NCBI RefSeq assembly: GCF_001005295.1
Contig: NZ_LBMK01000001.1
Coordinates: 436,704 to 500,703 of the forward strand
Reading direction: 5' to 3'
DNA: 64,000 bases
From: Streptomyces yangpuensis
GTDB lineage: Bacteria; Actinomycetota; Actinomycetes; Streptomycetales; Streptomycetaceae
Each line of letters starts with the position of its first letter. The first letter of the stretch is position 1. A program made the position numbers and the translations under genes. Positions 37,940 through 46,343 of this stretch are shown here, one piece after another. The notes under the pieces were generated by a model. That model worked only from the letters and a program-made list of their open reading frames with translations. It was not told the DNA's origin and did not search any database.

Positions 37940-39100
37940 TCAGGTCCGGAACGGGCCCGTCACCTCATAGGTGATGCCGCCGGAGGAGCTGCCGCTCGTG
38001 CCGCGCTGGCTGGAGAAGTAGAACCGGTTGCCGGCGGGCGAGAAGGCCGGGCCGGTGATCTCCGAGGAGGACTGTCCGGTGATCCGCAGGAAGGGTGCCA
38101 CCACGTCGTCCGGGGTGATCACGCAGATCTCCATGTTGCCGCCGTCCTCCGCGACGTACAGGTCGCCGTAGGAGGAGCCGGTGACGTTGTCGACGCCCGT
38201 CAGCGGGGCCGCGCCGCCGGGTACGAGCGAGTCGTCGTAGGCCAGCTCGTAGGTGTTGTTCGTGAGGTTGAGCTGCCAGACCCGGTTGTCGCCCTTGGTG
38301 GTGAACCAGACGGTGTCGTTGGCGTAGTGGCAGCCCTCGCCGCCGTTGAACTTCTTGGAGCCGGAGACCTGGCTGCGGGTCGCCGTCGGGGAGCCGTCCG
38401 GGTCCGGGACGTTCTGCCAGGTGAAGGAGCCGGAGGTGGCCGTGCCGGCCTTGAGGACCTGGAGGGTGCCGGAGGAGAGATTGCCCCAGGTGGTGGGGAC
38501 GAAGCGGTAGAAGCAGCCGCTCGACTCGTCCTCCGTCAGGTAGATCACCCGGCGGACCGGGTCGGCGGCGGCCGCCTCGTGCTTGAAGCGGCCCATCGCC
38601 GGGCGCTGGACCGCCGCGTTCACGCCGTACGGGTCGGTCTCGTAGACGAAGCCGCGGTCGACCTCCTCGCAGGACAGCCAGGTGTTCCACGGGGTCGCGC
38701 CGCCCGCGCAGTTCTGCCGGGTGTTCGACAGGATCCGGTAGGCGCCGGTGACGGTGCCGGAGGAGTTGAACCTCACCGCGCTCGCGCCGCCGGAGGGGTT
38801 GATCTCCGAGTTCGACACGTAGATCCAGCCCGAGCCGTCGGAGTAACAGGCACCGCCGTCGGGGGCGCTGTGCCAGGTGTACGAGGTGCCGCTCACGGTC
38901 TGGCCCGAGCGGGCGATCACCCGGCTGGTGAAACCGCTCGGGAGCATGATCCCGTTGGCGTCGGCGGCGCCGAGCGCCCCGTAGGGACCGGCACCGGGCT
39001 GGGCCGGCGCCGCGTAGGCCGCCCCGTGCATCAACGTGCCGCCGAAGGCGGCGGCCGACGAACCGATCACTGCGCCGCGCAGGAAGGTACGACGTTCCAC
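37940..39100 (-). CDS. Tat-exported DUF839 (PhoX-like) protein
   Basis: A 386-residue secreted protein. The twin-arginine motif RRTFLRG starts at residue 3, followed by a hydrophobic stretch and an Ala-rich cleavage region (AAYAAPAQ). The mature part has the repeated strands of DUF839/PhoX beta-propellers, with WLSCEEVDRGFVYETDPYG, HEAAAADPVRRVIYLTEDES and GVDNVTGSSYGDLYVAEDGGN. PhoX relatives are Ca-dependent phosphatases; activity here is inferred. GTG 39100 is chosen because AGGAG lies 5 bp before it; GTG 39106 is possible. Confidence 0.85.
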   Translation of the reverse strand: MERRTFLRGAVIGSSAAAFGGTLMHGAAYAAPAQPGAGPYGALGAADANGIMLPSGFTSRVIARSGQTVSGTSYTWHSAPDGGACYSDGSGWIYVSNSEINPSGGASAVRFNSSGTVTGAYRILSNTRQNCAGGATPWNTWLSCEEVDRGFVYETDPYGVNAAVQRPAMGRFKHEAAAADPVRRVIYLTEDESSGCFYRFVPTTWGNLSSGTLQVLKAGTATSGSFTWQNVPDPDGSPTATRSQVSGSKKFNGGEGCHYANDTVWFTTKGDNRVWQLNLTNNTYELAYDDSLVPGGAAPLTGVDNVTGSSYGDLYVAEDGGNMEICVITPDDVVAPFLRITGQSSSEITGPAFSPAGNRFYFSSQRGTSGSSSGGITYEVTGPFRT

Positions 39101-39548
39101 GGTCACTCCTGTGGGAGGAAGGCCCCGCGGCCGGTCGGACGCGGGGTCGCACGCGTCGAGGAACCTAGGAGACGCCAGTTGACGTGGCGCCAAATCCTCA
39201 TTACGCCCGAGCGACCGCTCGGCGTTCAATCCCTCGGCGGGGATTTCCGCGCCGCCCGCCCCCGGCTTTCCTTCCCCGGGGCCCTTCCGGCCCGCGCGGC
39301 ATCGGCACCGGCGGGATTCCCGCGCCCGGGCCGGCGTACGGCCGACGGCGTTCGCACAGCGCCGCGTCCGCGAAGACACCGGCGGCCCGGCGTCCGCCGG
39401 GGGGCCGTCCCGGCGCGCCGCACCCGCCAGTTCCGGCCTGTCTCGGCCCCCGGGGTTTAGGAGGTGTTCCGCACACGGTGGCGTGAAATGACCCATGACA
39501 GGACCTTGGGCCCTGGGAAGGTGCCGGAGGGAGGAGGACGGTGGAGGT
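39101..39548. other. Divergent intergenic region, DUF839 gene / truncated haemoglobin
   Basis: Nearly 450 bp without a convincing gene. On the minus side, GTCAACTGGCG at 39185-39175 is reminiscent of one PHO-box unit and TAGGTT at 39170-39165 could be a -10. On the plus side there is a run of GGAGG-like sites (39526-39547) before the haemoglobin ATG. The middle (39230-39450) is very GC-rich with no recognised structure. Confidence 0.35.
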
Positions 39549-40004
39549 ATGAACCGTTTCGCCGCGGACATCTCGGGCCGTGCCGACCTCGACATCGTGC
39601 TGCGCCGCTTCTACACGGCCGCCTTCGCCGACCCGCGGATCGGGCCGTACTTCACCCGCATCGCGGGCACGGACCTGGAGGTCCACCTGCCCCGGATCAC
39701 CGACTTCTGGGAGCGCGCCCTCTTCCGCACCGCCCCCTACCGGCGCAACGCCTTCGCCCCGCACGCCGCGCTGCACTCGGTGCGGGCGCTGACCGCCGCC
39801 GACTTCGGCCGCTGGGTCCAGCTGTGGCACGCGACGATCGACGGGCTGTACAGCGGGCCGAACGCCGGGCGGGCCAAGGCCCAGGGCGAGCGGATCGCGC
39901 TGACCCTCCACCGGCGCCTCGCCGGCCCGGACGCCGACCTGCGGGGCGAAGGCACCACGGGCTTCGTCCCCCTCGCGGCGCTGGAGCTGCGCTCGGCCGC
40001 CTGA
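39549..40004 (+). CDS. Group III truncated haemoglobin
   Basis: A 151-residue globin of the trHbP type. DLDIVLRRFYTAAFADPRIGPYFTRI is the B-C region, HLPRITDFWERALF and RRNAFAPHAALHSV with the proximal His around residue 79, and FGRWVQLWHATIDGLYSGPNAGRAKAQG form the rest. The family binds oxygen or NO; nitrite and nitrate genes nearby make NO handling a reasonable inference. GAGGAGG lies 11 bp before the ATG; another GGAGG is only 1 bp away. Confidence 0.88.
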   Translation: MNRFAADISGRADLDIVLRRFYTAAFADPRIGPYFTRIAGTDLEVHLPRITDFWERALFRTAPYRRNAFAPHAALHSVRALTAADFGRWVQLWHATIDGLYSGPNAGRAKAQGERIALTLHRRLAGPDADLRGEGTTGFVPLAALELRSAA

Positions 40005-40127
40005 CCTGCGATTTCGCCGGCCGGGAAGAAAACTTCAAAAAATCTTCGCGAGCGGCGATGAGTTTCCCGCGGCCCCTCGGTCTACCTCTCGAAAGCACCG
40101 ACCGAGCAGCAGGAAAGAGAGACCTCG

Positions 40128-40541
40128 ATGTCCGCGACCATGATCTTCGTCAACCTGCCCGTCAAGGACCTGGACGCCAGCAAGGCCTTCTGGGGCAAGC
40201 TGGGCTACTCCTTCAACGCCCAGTTCACCGACGAGAACTGCGCCTCCATGGTCATCAGCGACACCATCGTCGCGATGCTCCTGACCGAGGCCCGCTACAA
40301 GGACTTCACCCACAAGGAGATCGCGGACGCCACGAAGACGTCCGAGGTCCTGCTGTGCCTGAGCGCCGAGAGCCGCGCCGCCGTCGACGAACTGGTGGAC
40401 GGGGCCCTGGCGGCCGGCGCCACCGAACCCCGCCCGGCCCAGGACCACGGCGTCATGTACGGCCGGGCCTTCGACGACCTCGACGGCCACACCTGGGAGA
40501 TCATGTGGATGGACCCGGCCGTCGTCCAGAAGCAGGACTGA
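40128..40541 (+). CDS. VOC (glyoxalase/bleomycin-resistance-like) family protein
   Basis: A 137-residue protein with two betaalphabetabetabeta units: MIFVNLPVKDLDASKAFWGKLGYSFNAQF and DHGVMYGRAFDDLDGHTWEIMWMDP. It has the final E-x-M pattern of the lactoylglutathione-lyase-like subgroup, though the first metal His is absent. Such proteins are metal-dependent lyases, dioxygenases or binders. GAAAGAGAG precedes the ATG. It is convergent with nirD, 22 bp apart. Confidence 0.88.
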   Translation: MSATMIFVNLPVKDLDASKAFWGKLGYSFNAQFTDENCASMVISDTIVAMLLTEARYKDFTHKEIADATKTSEVLLCLSAESRAAVDELVDGALAAGATEPRPAQDHGVMYGRAFDDLDGHTWEIMWMDPAVVQKQD

Positions 40542-40563
40542 CCGGCCGGCCCACCCCCTGCCG

Positions 40564-40896
40564 TCAGGAGGTCGCGGCGGTCCGCACCGGGTAGGTACGG
40601 ACCGCCACCTCCTCGTCGTCCAGGCAGCGCCCCGTCTCCAGGTCGAAGCGCTGCTTGAGCAGCGGGGAGGCCACGAAGGGCCGGCCCGCCGCCGCCCCCA
40701 CCAGGCCGCGGGAGAGCACGTGCGCGCCGGTGAAGGGGTCCTGGTTGCCGATGGCGTACGCCCGGCCCGCGCGGTCGACGAACACCGCGGCCTGGCTCCC
40801 GTCGGGCAGCAGCGCGGCGACCCCGCGCCCGGGGACGAGCGCCGAGAGCTCGCACACCGTCAGCCAGCCCTGCGCCACTTGCAGTTCCACGGTCAT
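40564..40896 (-). CDS. nirD: Nitrite reductase (NADH) small subunit NirD
   Basis: A 110-residue protein of the NirD group of the Rieske-like fold, without the Fe-S ligands, as normal for assimilatory NirD: VCELSALVPGRGVAALL, AVFVDRAGRAYAIGNQDPFTGAHVLSRGLVG and DLETGRCLDDEEVAVRTYPV. It partners NirB in the six-electron reduction of nitrite to ammonium. The ATG overlaps the nirB stop (ATGA). Confidence 0.95.
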   Translation of the reverse strand: MTVELQVAQGWLTVCELSALVPGRGVAALLPDGSQAAVFVDRAGRAYAIGNQDPFTGAHVLSRGLVGAAAGRPFVASPLLKQRFDLETGRCLDDEEVAVRTYPVRTAATS

Positions 40897-43418
40897 CGGA
40901 CGGAGCCTCCTATGGTCAGGACGGCCAGGTCGGGCTTGACCTGGTCGCGCTCGGGGACGAACTTCACGGTCGGGTCGGGCGCGCCCGGCGCGTTCACGAA
41001 GGACACGAACCGGCGCAGCCGCTCCGGGTCCTGGAGCGTCTCGGCCCATTCGTCCCGGTAGTGCGCCACGTGGTCGGCCATCAGGGACTCCAGCTCGGCG
41101 CACAGCCCCAGCGAGTCGTGCACGACCACGTCCCGCAGGTGGTCCAGGCCGCCCTCCAGCCGCTCCAGCCAGGTGGAGGTCCGCTCCAGCCGGTCGGCGG
41201 TGCGGATGTAGAACATCAGGAACCGGTCGATCAGCCGGATCAGCTCCGCGTCCGACAGGTCCTGGGCGAGGAGGTCGGCGTGGCGCGGAGTGGCGCCGCC
41301 GTTGCCGCCCACGTAGAGGTTCCAGCCGCTCGCCGTCGCGATGACCCCGAAGTCCTTGCTCTGCGCCTCCGCGCACTCGCGGGCGCAGCCGGACACCGCC
41401 GACTTCAGCTTGTGCGGGGCGCGCAGGCCCCGGTAGCGCAGCTCCAGGTCGATGGCCATGCGCACGCTGTCCTGGACGCCGTAGCGGCACCAGGTCTGCC
41501 CGACGCAGGACTTCACCGTCCGCAGGGCCTTCCCGTAGGCGTGACCGGACTCGAACCCGGCGTCGACGAGCCGTGCCCAGATCCGCGGGAGCTGGTCCAC
41601 GCTCGCGCCGAACAGGTCGATCCGCTGCCCGCCGGTGATCTTCGTGTAGAGGCCGAAGTCGCGGGCCACCTCGCCGATCACGATCAGCTTGTCGGGGGTG
41701 ATCTCACCGCCGGGGATCCGCGGCACGACCGAGTACGAGCCGTTGCGCTGCATGTTCGCGAGGAAGTGGTCGTTGGTGTCCTGGAGGGCGGCCTGCTCCC
41801 CGTCCAGGACGTAGCCGCTCGCGCCGAGCGTCGCCGCGAGCGAGGCGATGATCGAGCCGACGGCCGGCTTGCAGACCTCGCAGCCGTCGCCGCCGCGGGC
41901 CTCGGGACGGCCGTGGCCGTCGAGGATCCGCTCGTACGAGGTGAGCCGGCGGGTGCGGACGATCTCGTAGAGCTCGGCCCGCGTGTACGGGAAGCAGCCG
42001 CACAGTCCCTTGTCGGCGGCGGCCGGGAGCAGCTGGCCGATCACCTTGATGCAGCTGCCGCAGCCGGTGCCCGCCTTGGTGCACTTCTTGACCTCGGGGA
42101 GCGTGGAGCAGGCGGTGATGGCCTTCTTCGTGACGTTGTGGCAGGAGCAGATCACCGCGGTGTCGGGGAGGGCGGACGGGCCCAGCGCGACGGGTGCGCC
42201 GACGCCCGCGGGCAGGACCAGCTGCTCGGGGGCGACGGGCGGGACGCTGCCGGTGAGCGGGCGCAGCAGGCCGTAGGCGTCGGCGTCGCCGACCAGGACC
42301 CCGCCGAGGAGGACCCCGTCGGGGGAGACCACCAGCTTCTTGTAGATCCCGGAACGGGAGTCGGACCAGACGACGTCGAGGCTGCCGGGGGTGTTGCCGT
42401 GCGCGTCGCCGAAGGAGGCCACGTCCACGCCGAGCAGCTTCAGCTTGGTGGAGAGGTCGGCCCCGGTGAACTCCTTCTCCCGGCCCAGCAGGTCCTCGGC
42501 GGCGGTCTCGGCCATCTCGTAGCCGGGGGCGACCAGGCCGTAGACACGGCCGTCGACCGCGAGGGCGCACTCGCCGATGGCGTAGACGTGCGGGTCGGAG
42601 GTGCGGCAGTGGGCGTCGACCGCGATGCCGCCGCGCTCGCCGACGTCCAGCCCGGCGTCGCGGGCCAGCTGGTCGCGGGGGCGGACACCGGCGGAGAAGA
42701 CCACGAGGTCGGTGGCGACGACGGAGCCGTCGGAGAGCCGCATTCCGCTGACGCGGCCGTCCTCGCCGGTCACCACCTCCTGGGTGCCGACACCGGTGTG
42801 GACGGTGAGGCCCATGGACTCGATGGTGCGCAGCAGGGCGGCGCCGCCGCCCTCGTCGACCTGGACGGGCATCAGGCGCGGGGCGAACTCGACGATGCGG
42901 GAGGCGAGACCGAGCCCCTGGAGGGCGCCGGCGGCCTCCAGGCCGAGGAGTCCGCCGCCGACGACCGCTCCGGTCGTCTTGTCCTTCGCGTACTCCTCGA
43001 TGGCGAGCAGGTCCTCGATGGTGCGGTAGACGAAACAGCCGGGGGCGTCCTTGCCGGGGACGGGCGGCACGAAGGGGTAGCTGCCGGTGGCCAGGACCAG
43101 CACGTCGTACGGGAACACCTGCCCGGAGCGGGAGGTGACGGTGCGGGCCTCCCGGTCGATGTGTTCGGCCGGGTCATCGAGGTGGAGGGAGATGCCGTGC
43201 TCCTCCATGAACCCGGCGGGCGTCATGGAGAGGTCCTCGGGGGTGCTGCCGGAGAAGTACGAGGTCAGGTGCACGCGGTCGTAGGCGGGCCGGGGCTCTT
43301 CGCAGAGCACGGTGATCCGGTGCGTGGCGGTGACCCCGCGCTCGGCGAGCGCTTCGAGGTAGCGCTGGCCGACCATGCCGTGCCCGATGAGCACGATCGT
43401 GGGCGAGGGCTCGGTCAT
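40893..43418 (-). CDS. nirB: Nitrite reductase (NADH) large subunit NirB
   Basis: An 841-residue enzyme. An FAD/NADH domain (GHGMVGQRY near residue 12, GGGLLGLEAAG near 152) is followed by a BFD-like 2Fe-2S region (CSCHNVTKKAI and GTGCGSC near 428-465) and the sirohaem/4Fe-4S half, with CVGQTWC near residue 641 and CARECAE near 680. It reduces nitrite to ammonium. An FAD protein gene lies 1 bp upstream and nirD overlaps at the end, so all three are one operon. Confidence 0.97.
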   Translation of the reverse strand: MTEPSPTIVLIGHGMVGQRYLEALAERGVTATHRITVLCEEPRPAYDRVHLTSYFSGSTPEDLSMTPAGFMEEHGISLHLDDPAEHIDREARTVTSRSGQVFPYDVLVLATGSYPFVPPVPGKDAPGCFVYRTIEDLLAIEEYAKDKTTGAVVGGGLLGLEAAGALQGLGLASRIVEFAPRLMPVQVDEGGGAALLRTIESMGLTVHTGVGTQEVVTGEDGRVSGMRLSDGSVVATDLVVFSAGVRPRDQLARDAGLDVGERGGIAVDAHCRTSDPHVYAIGECALAVDGRVYGLVAPGYEMAETAAEDLLGREKEFTGADLSTKLKLLGVDVASFGDAHGNTPGSLDVVWSDSRSGIYKKLVVSPDGVLLGGVLVGDADAYGLLRPLTGSVPPVAPEQLVLPAGVGAPVALGPSALPDTAVICSCHNVTKKAITACSTLPEVKKCTKAGTGCGSCIKVIGQLLPAAADKGLCGCFPYTRAELYEIVRTRRLTSYERILDGHGRPEARGGDGCEVCKPAVGSIIASLAATLGASGYVLDGEQAALQDTNDHFLANMQRNGSYSVVPRIPGGEITPDKLIVIGEVARDFGLYTKITGGQRIDLFGASVDQLPRIWARLVDAGFESGHAYGKALRTVKSCVGQTWCRYGVQDSVRMAIDLELRYRGLRAPHKLKSAVSGCARECAEAQSKDFGVIATASGWNLYVGGNGGATPRHADLLAQDLSDAELIRLIDRFLMFYIRTADRLERTSTWLERLEGGLDHLRDVVVHDSLGLCAELESLMADHVAHYRDEWAETLQDPERLRRFVSFVNAPGAPDPTVKFVPERDQVKPDLAVLTIGGSVR

Positions 43419-43419
43419 G

Positions 43420-44703
43420 TCAGTGGCCTCCGTCGTCGGTGAGCAGGTGGAACAGGTCGTGCGGTGCTTCCCCGCCCTCCCAGGTGCGGGCGAGGGCCCC
43501 CACCGTGGAGAGCTCGCCGAGCAGCACCCCGCCGACGAGGCGGTCGCCGCGCAGGACGACCTTGCGGTAGGTCCGCCGGGTGCCGTCGGTGAGGCGGACC
43601 ACGTCGTCGCCGGGGAGGGGGGTGGTCTCGCCGAAGGCGGCGAGGTCCAGGGAGCCGTCGCCGGTCCCACCGAGGGTGAGGCGGGTGAGGGCGCGGGTGC
43701 CGCTGTACGGGGCGGAACCGCCGGTCAGGACCGCGGCGAGGGCGTCGGCCTGCTCCAGGGCGGCGCCGGCCAGGCCGTAGACCTGCCCGGCGTGCTCGGC
43801 GCAGTCGCCGATGGCGTGGATGCGAGGGTCACTGGTGCGGAGCTCGTCGTCCACGACGATGCCCTTGCGGATCTCCAGACCGGCGGCCTGCGCCAGGCCG
43901 GTGCGGGGGCGCACGCCGCAGGCGAGGACGACGACGTCGGCGTCCAGCCGGTAGCCGTCGGCGAGCTCGACGCCGGTGACGCGCCGCTGCCCGGAGGCGG
44001 CGCCGTTGCCGGGGGCTCCGCCCCCGGGCCCCCGCGTCCCGAGCGCAGCCGGGGCCGCAGCGGTCGTCGTCAGCCCGCGGACCCGGCATTCGGTGTGGAT
44101 CTCCACGCCGAGCCCGGTCAGGTGCGTCGCCAGCAGGGCGGAGGAGTCCGCGTCCAGCTGGCGTTCCATCAGGCGCTCGCCCTGCTGGGCCAGGACCACC
44201 ACCGCTCCGCGCGCGGCGAGCGCCCGGGCGGCCGAGACGCCCAGCAGACCTCCGCCGATCACCACCGCCCGCACCCCGGGGCGTACGGCCGCCGAGAGCG
44301 CGAGGCAGTCGTCCATCGTGCGGAACGCGTGGACCCCCTCCGGCAGTTCCCGCCCCTCGGGCTCGAACAGTCCGCGCAGCGGCGGGAGGACCGCGTTCGA
44401 GCCGGTGGCCAGTACCAGCGTGTCGTAGCCGGCCACCGTGCCGTCGTCGCAGTGCACGGCCTGCTCCGCCCGGTCGACGCGCACGGCACGGACCCCGCGC
44501 CGCAGCACCGGGCCGGGGGCCGGCAGGGCGGTCACCTCCGGCGCGTACCGGCCGGCCAGGACCTCGGCGAGCAGGACCCTGTTGTACGGGACGTGGGACT
44601 CCTCGCCGAGGACGGTCACCGCCGCGGCCGGGCCCAGCCGGTCCGCGAGCCGCAGGCCCGCGAGGCCGCCGCCGATCACCACCACACGCTTTTCCGAGGT
44701 CAT
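43420..44703 (-). CDS. NAD(P)/FAD-dependent oxidoreductase (NirB/NasB N-terminal-like)
   Basis: A 427-residue flavoprotein like the FAD/NADH part of NirB. GGGLAGLRLADRL near residue 11 binds FAD, VVIGGGLLGVSAARAL near 147 binds NAD, and IHAIGDCAEH near 296 closes the FAD site. It may feed electrons to the nitrate reductase NasA or to NirB; this is inferred from position. It starts the operon: nirB follows after 1 bp. The loop around residues 220-240 is encoded by a palindromic GC-rich stretch (43999-44045) that looks like an inserted repeat kept in frame. Confidence 0.9.
   Translation of the reverse strand: MTSEKRVVVIGGGLAGLRLADRLGPAAAVTVLGEESHVPYNRVLLAEVLAGRYAPEVTALPAPGPVLRRGVRAVRVDRAEQAVHCDDGTVAGYDTLVLATGSNAVLPPLRGLFEPEGRELPEGVHAFRTMDDCLALSAAVRPGVRAVVIGGGLLGVSAARALAARGAVVVLAQQGERLMERQLDADSSALLATHLTGLGVEIHTECRVRGLTTTAAAPAALGTRGPGGGAPGNGAASGQRRVTGVELADGYRLDADVVVLACGVRPRTGLAQAAGLEIRKGIVVDDELRTSDPRIHAIGDCAEHAGQVYGLAGAALEQADALAAVLTGGSAPYSGTRALTRLTLGGTGDGSLDLAAFGETTPLPGDDVVRLTDGTRRTYRKVVLRGDRLVGGVLLGELSTVGALARTWEGGEAPHDLFHLLTDDGGH
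43999..44045. repeat. GC-rich palindromic repeat inside a flavoprotein gene
   Basis: GGGGGCTCCGCCCCCGGGCC and CCCCGCGTCCCGAGCGCAGC repeat the kind of intergenic palindrome common in Streptomyces. Here it is in frame and encodes a Gly/Pro/Ala loop (TRGPGGGAPGNGAASG) between two conserved strands. Confidence 0.55.
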
Positions 44704-44725
44704 GCCATGAGGGTGCGCGGCCGCT

Positions 44726-44763
44726 GTTTCCCCTCCGCATCGCCTCTGTTACCCGGACGGAAC
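44726..44763. promoter_or_regulatory. GlnR-like box before the nirBD operon
   Basis: GTTTC-n6-GCATC-n6-GTTAC-n6-GGAAC, with each pentamer 11 bp from the next, the GlnR layout (GTnAC-n6-GAAAC twice). The second pair is good (GTTAC, GGAAC), the first weak. It lies 23 bp before the start of the flavoprotein gene and also close to the divergent ferric-reductase-like gene. Confidence 0.6.
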
Positions 44764-44781
44764 GCCGACCTCAGCGTCCGG

Positions 44782-44820
44782 TTTAAGGGTCGGTGAGGCC
44801 TTCCTCAAGGCCGCCTTAAA
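44782..44820. promoter_or_regulatory. Nested inverted repeats before the ferric-reductase-like gene
   Basis: TTTAAGG (44782-44788) and CCTTAAA (44814-44820) enclose GGCCTT CCTC AAGGCC (44797-44812). Two concentric dyads 40 bp before the start at 44861 suggest an operator, possibly for an OmpR-type response regulator, which often uses TTAAGG-like half sites. Confidence 0.5.
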
Positions 44821-44860
44821 GCCCATCGGGGCCGCTGCCGGGGCCCTTAGCGTGATCCGC

Positions 44861-46156
44861 ATGCGAGATGCTGCGGTGCGGGTCAGGGGCGGGATCCTGG
44901 GCGGGGCGGGGGTGGTGGTCCTGCTCTGGGCGGTGCAGGTCCGGCCCTCGGCGCGGCCCGACGCGCTCTTCGCCACCGCCGCGCACCTGACCGGTCTGCT
45001 CGCCGGTTACGGGGTGCTCGTGCTGCTGTTCCTGATGGCCCGGGTGCCCGCGGTCGAGCACGGGGTCGGCGCCGACCGGCTCGCCCGCTGGCACGCGTTC
45101 GGCGGCCGCCACGTCCTGCTCCTCTGCTTCGGCCACGGGCTGTTCGCCCTGCTCGGATACGCCGTGCACACGGGGGCCGACCTCGTCCGCGCCGTCCGGG
45201 AACTGCTCGGCTACCCCGCCATAGCCGCCGCCGCGGCCGGAACCGTCCTCCTGGCCGCGGTCGGTGCGACGTCCGCCCGGGCGGTACGCCGCCGGACGTC
45301 GTACGAAACCTGGCGCGGGGTGCATCTGCTCGTATACCTCGCGGCCGCCCTCGGCTTCGGCCACCAGCTCGCCGGGCCCGACCTCGCCGCCGCGGCCTGG
45401 TTCTGGGCGCTCGCCCACACCGTGGTCGCCGCGCTGCTGGTCTGGTACCGCGCCGTGGTCCCCGTACGGCAGGCCCTGCGGCACGCGCTGCGGGTCGCGG
45501 AGGTCCGCTCCGAGGGACCGGGCGTCGTCTCCGTCGTCGTCCGCGGCGAGCACCTGGCGGAGCTGCGCGCGGAGCCGGGGCAGTTCCTGCGCTGGCGGTT
45601 CCTGCAGCGGGGGCTGTGGCCGACCGCCCTGCCGTTCTCCCTCTCCGCGCCGGTCCGCGGTGACACACTGCGGATCACCGTCAAGGGGCTCGGCGGCCAC
45701 TCCCGCCGCATCCGCCGACTGCGTCCCGGCACACGGGTCCTCGCCACCGGGCCGTTCGGCGCGCTGACCGCGGCCCGGCGGACCAGGCCCAAGGTGCTGC
45801 TGATCGCCGGCGGGGTCGGGATCACCCCGATGCGGGCCCTGTTCGAGACGCTGCCGGGCGGCCCGGGGGACATCACCCTGCTCTACCGGGCCGGCGCCGA
45901 GGAGCATCTGGTGCTGCGCGCCGAGCTGGAGGCCATCGCCGCCGAGCGGCGGGCGGGGCTGCACTACCTGCTCGGGCCGTCGGGCGCCGCCTACGACCCG
46001 CTGGCCCCGCAGGCGCTGGCCGCGCTGGTGCCCGACCTGGCCGAGCACGACGTGTACCTGTGCGGGCCGCCGGGGATGGCCGAGGCGACCCGGGGAGCGC
46101 TGCTGCGGGCCGGGGTGCCGGCCGGACGGATCCATACGGAGTGCTTCAGCTTCTGA
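44861..46156 (+). CDS. Ferric-reductase-like transmembrane flavocytochrome
   Basis: A 431-residue protein. Six hydrophobic segments in the first 210 residues carry His pairs that can bind haem (WHAFGGRHVLLLCFGHGLFALLGYAVH; ETWRGVHLLVYLAAALGFGHQLAG). The cytosolic half is an FNR-like domain with a flavin site (PFSLSAP) and NAD motifs LLIAGGVGITPMRALFE and VYLCGPPGM. Electrons would pass from NAD(P)H to an outside acceptor such as ferric iron or an FMN-binding protein. ATG 44861 is used; GTG 44852 is possible. Partner usually encoded downstream is not seen. Confidence 0.87.
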   Translation: MRDAAVRVRGGILGGAGVVVLLWAVQVRPSARPDALFATAAHLTGLLAGYGVLVLLFLMARVPAVEHGVGADRLARWHAFGGRHVLLLCFGHGLFALLGYAVHTGADLVRAVRELLGYPAIAAAAAGTVLLAAVGATSARAVRRRTSYETWRGVHLLVYLAAALGFGHQLAGPDLAAAAWFWALAHTVVAALLVWYRAVVPVRQALRHALRVAEVRSEGPGVVSVVVRGEHLAELRAEPGQFLRWRFLQRGLWPTALPFSLSAPVRGDTLRITVKGLGGHSRRIRRLRPGTRVLATGPFGALTAARRTRPKVLLIAGGVGITPMRALFETLPGGPGDITLLYRAGAEEHLVLRAELEAIAAERRAGLHYLLGPSGAAYDPLAPQALAALVPDLAEHDVYLCGPPGMAEATRGALLRAGVPAGRIHTECFSF

Positions 46157-46343
46157 GCCGGGCCGGACGCGCCCGGTCCGCACCCTGCCGCGCCCACCGC
46201 GCCCGTCGTCCCCGCCGCGCACCGCCTCCCGACGCCGTTCCGACGGCATCCTCCACCGCCTGCCGCAGTCCCTGCTCCCCCCGCCGCACCCTGCTTCCCC
46301 CGCGTCACTCCGCCGACCGCCTTCCCCAGGGAGTCCCCGCCCG

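Noticed and set aside
41061..43442. Open frame of about 790 codons on the plus strand
   Set aside because: It lies opposite nirB, is full of Gly/Val/Asp-rich low-complexity sequence, and has no recognisable motif. It is a shadow of high third-position GC.
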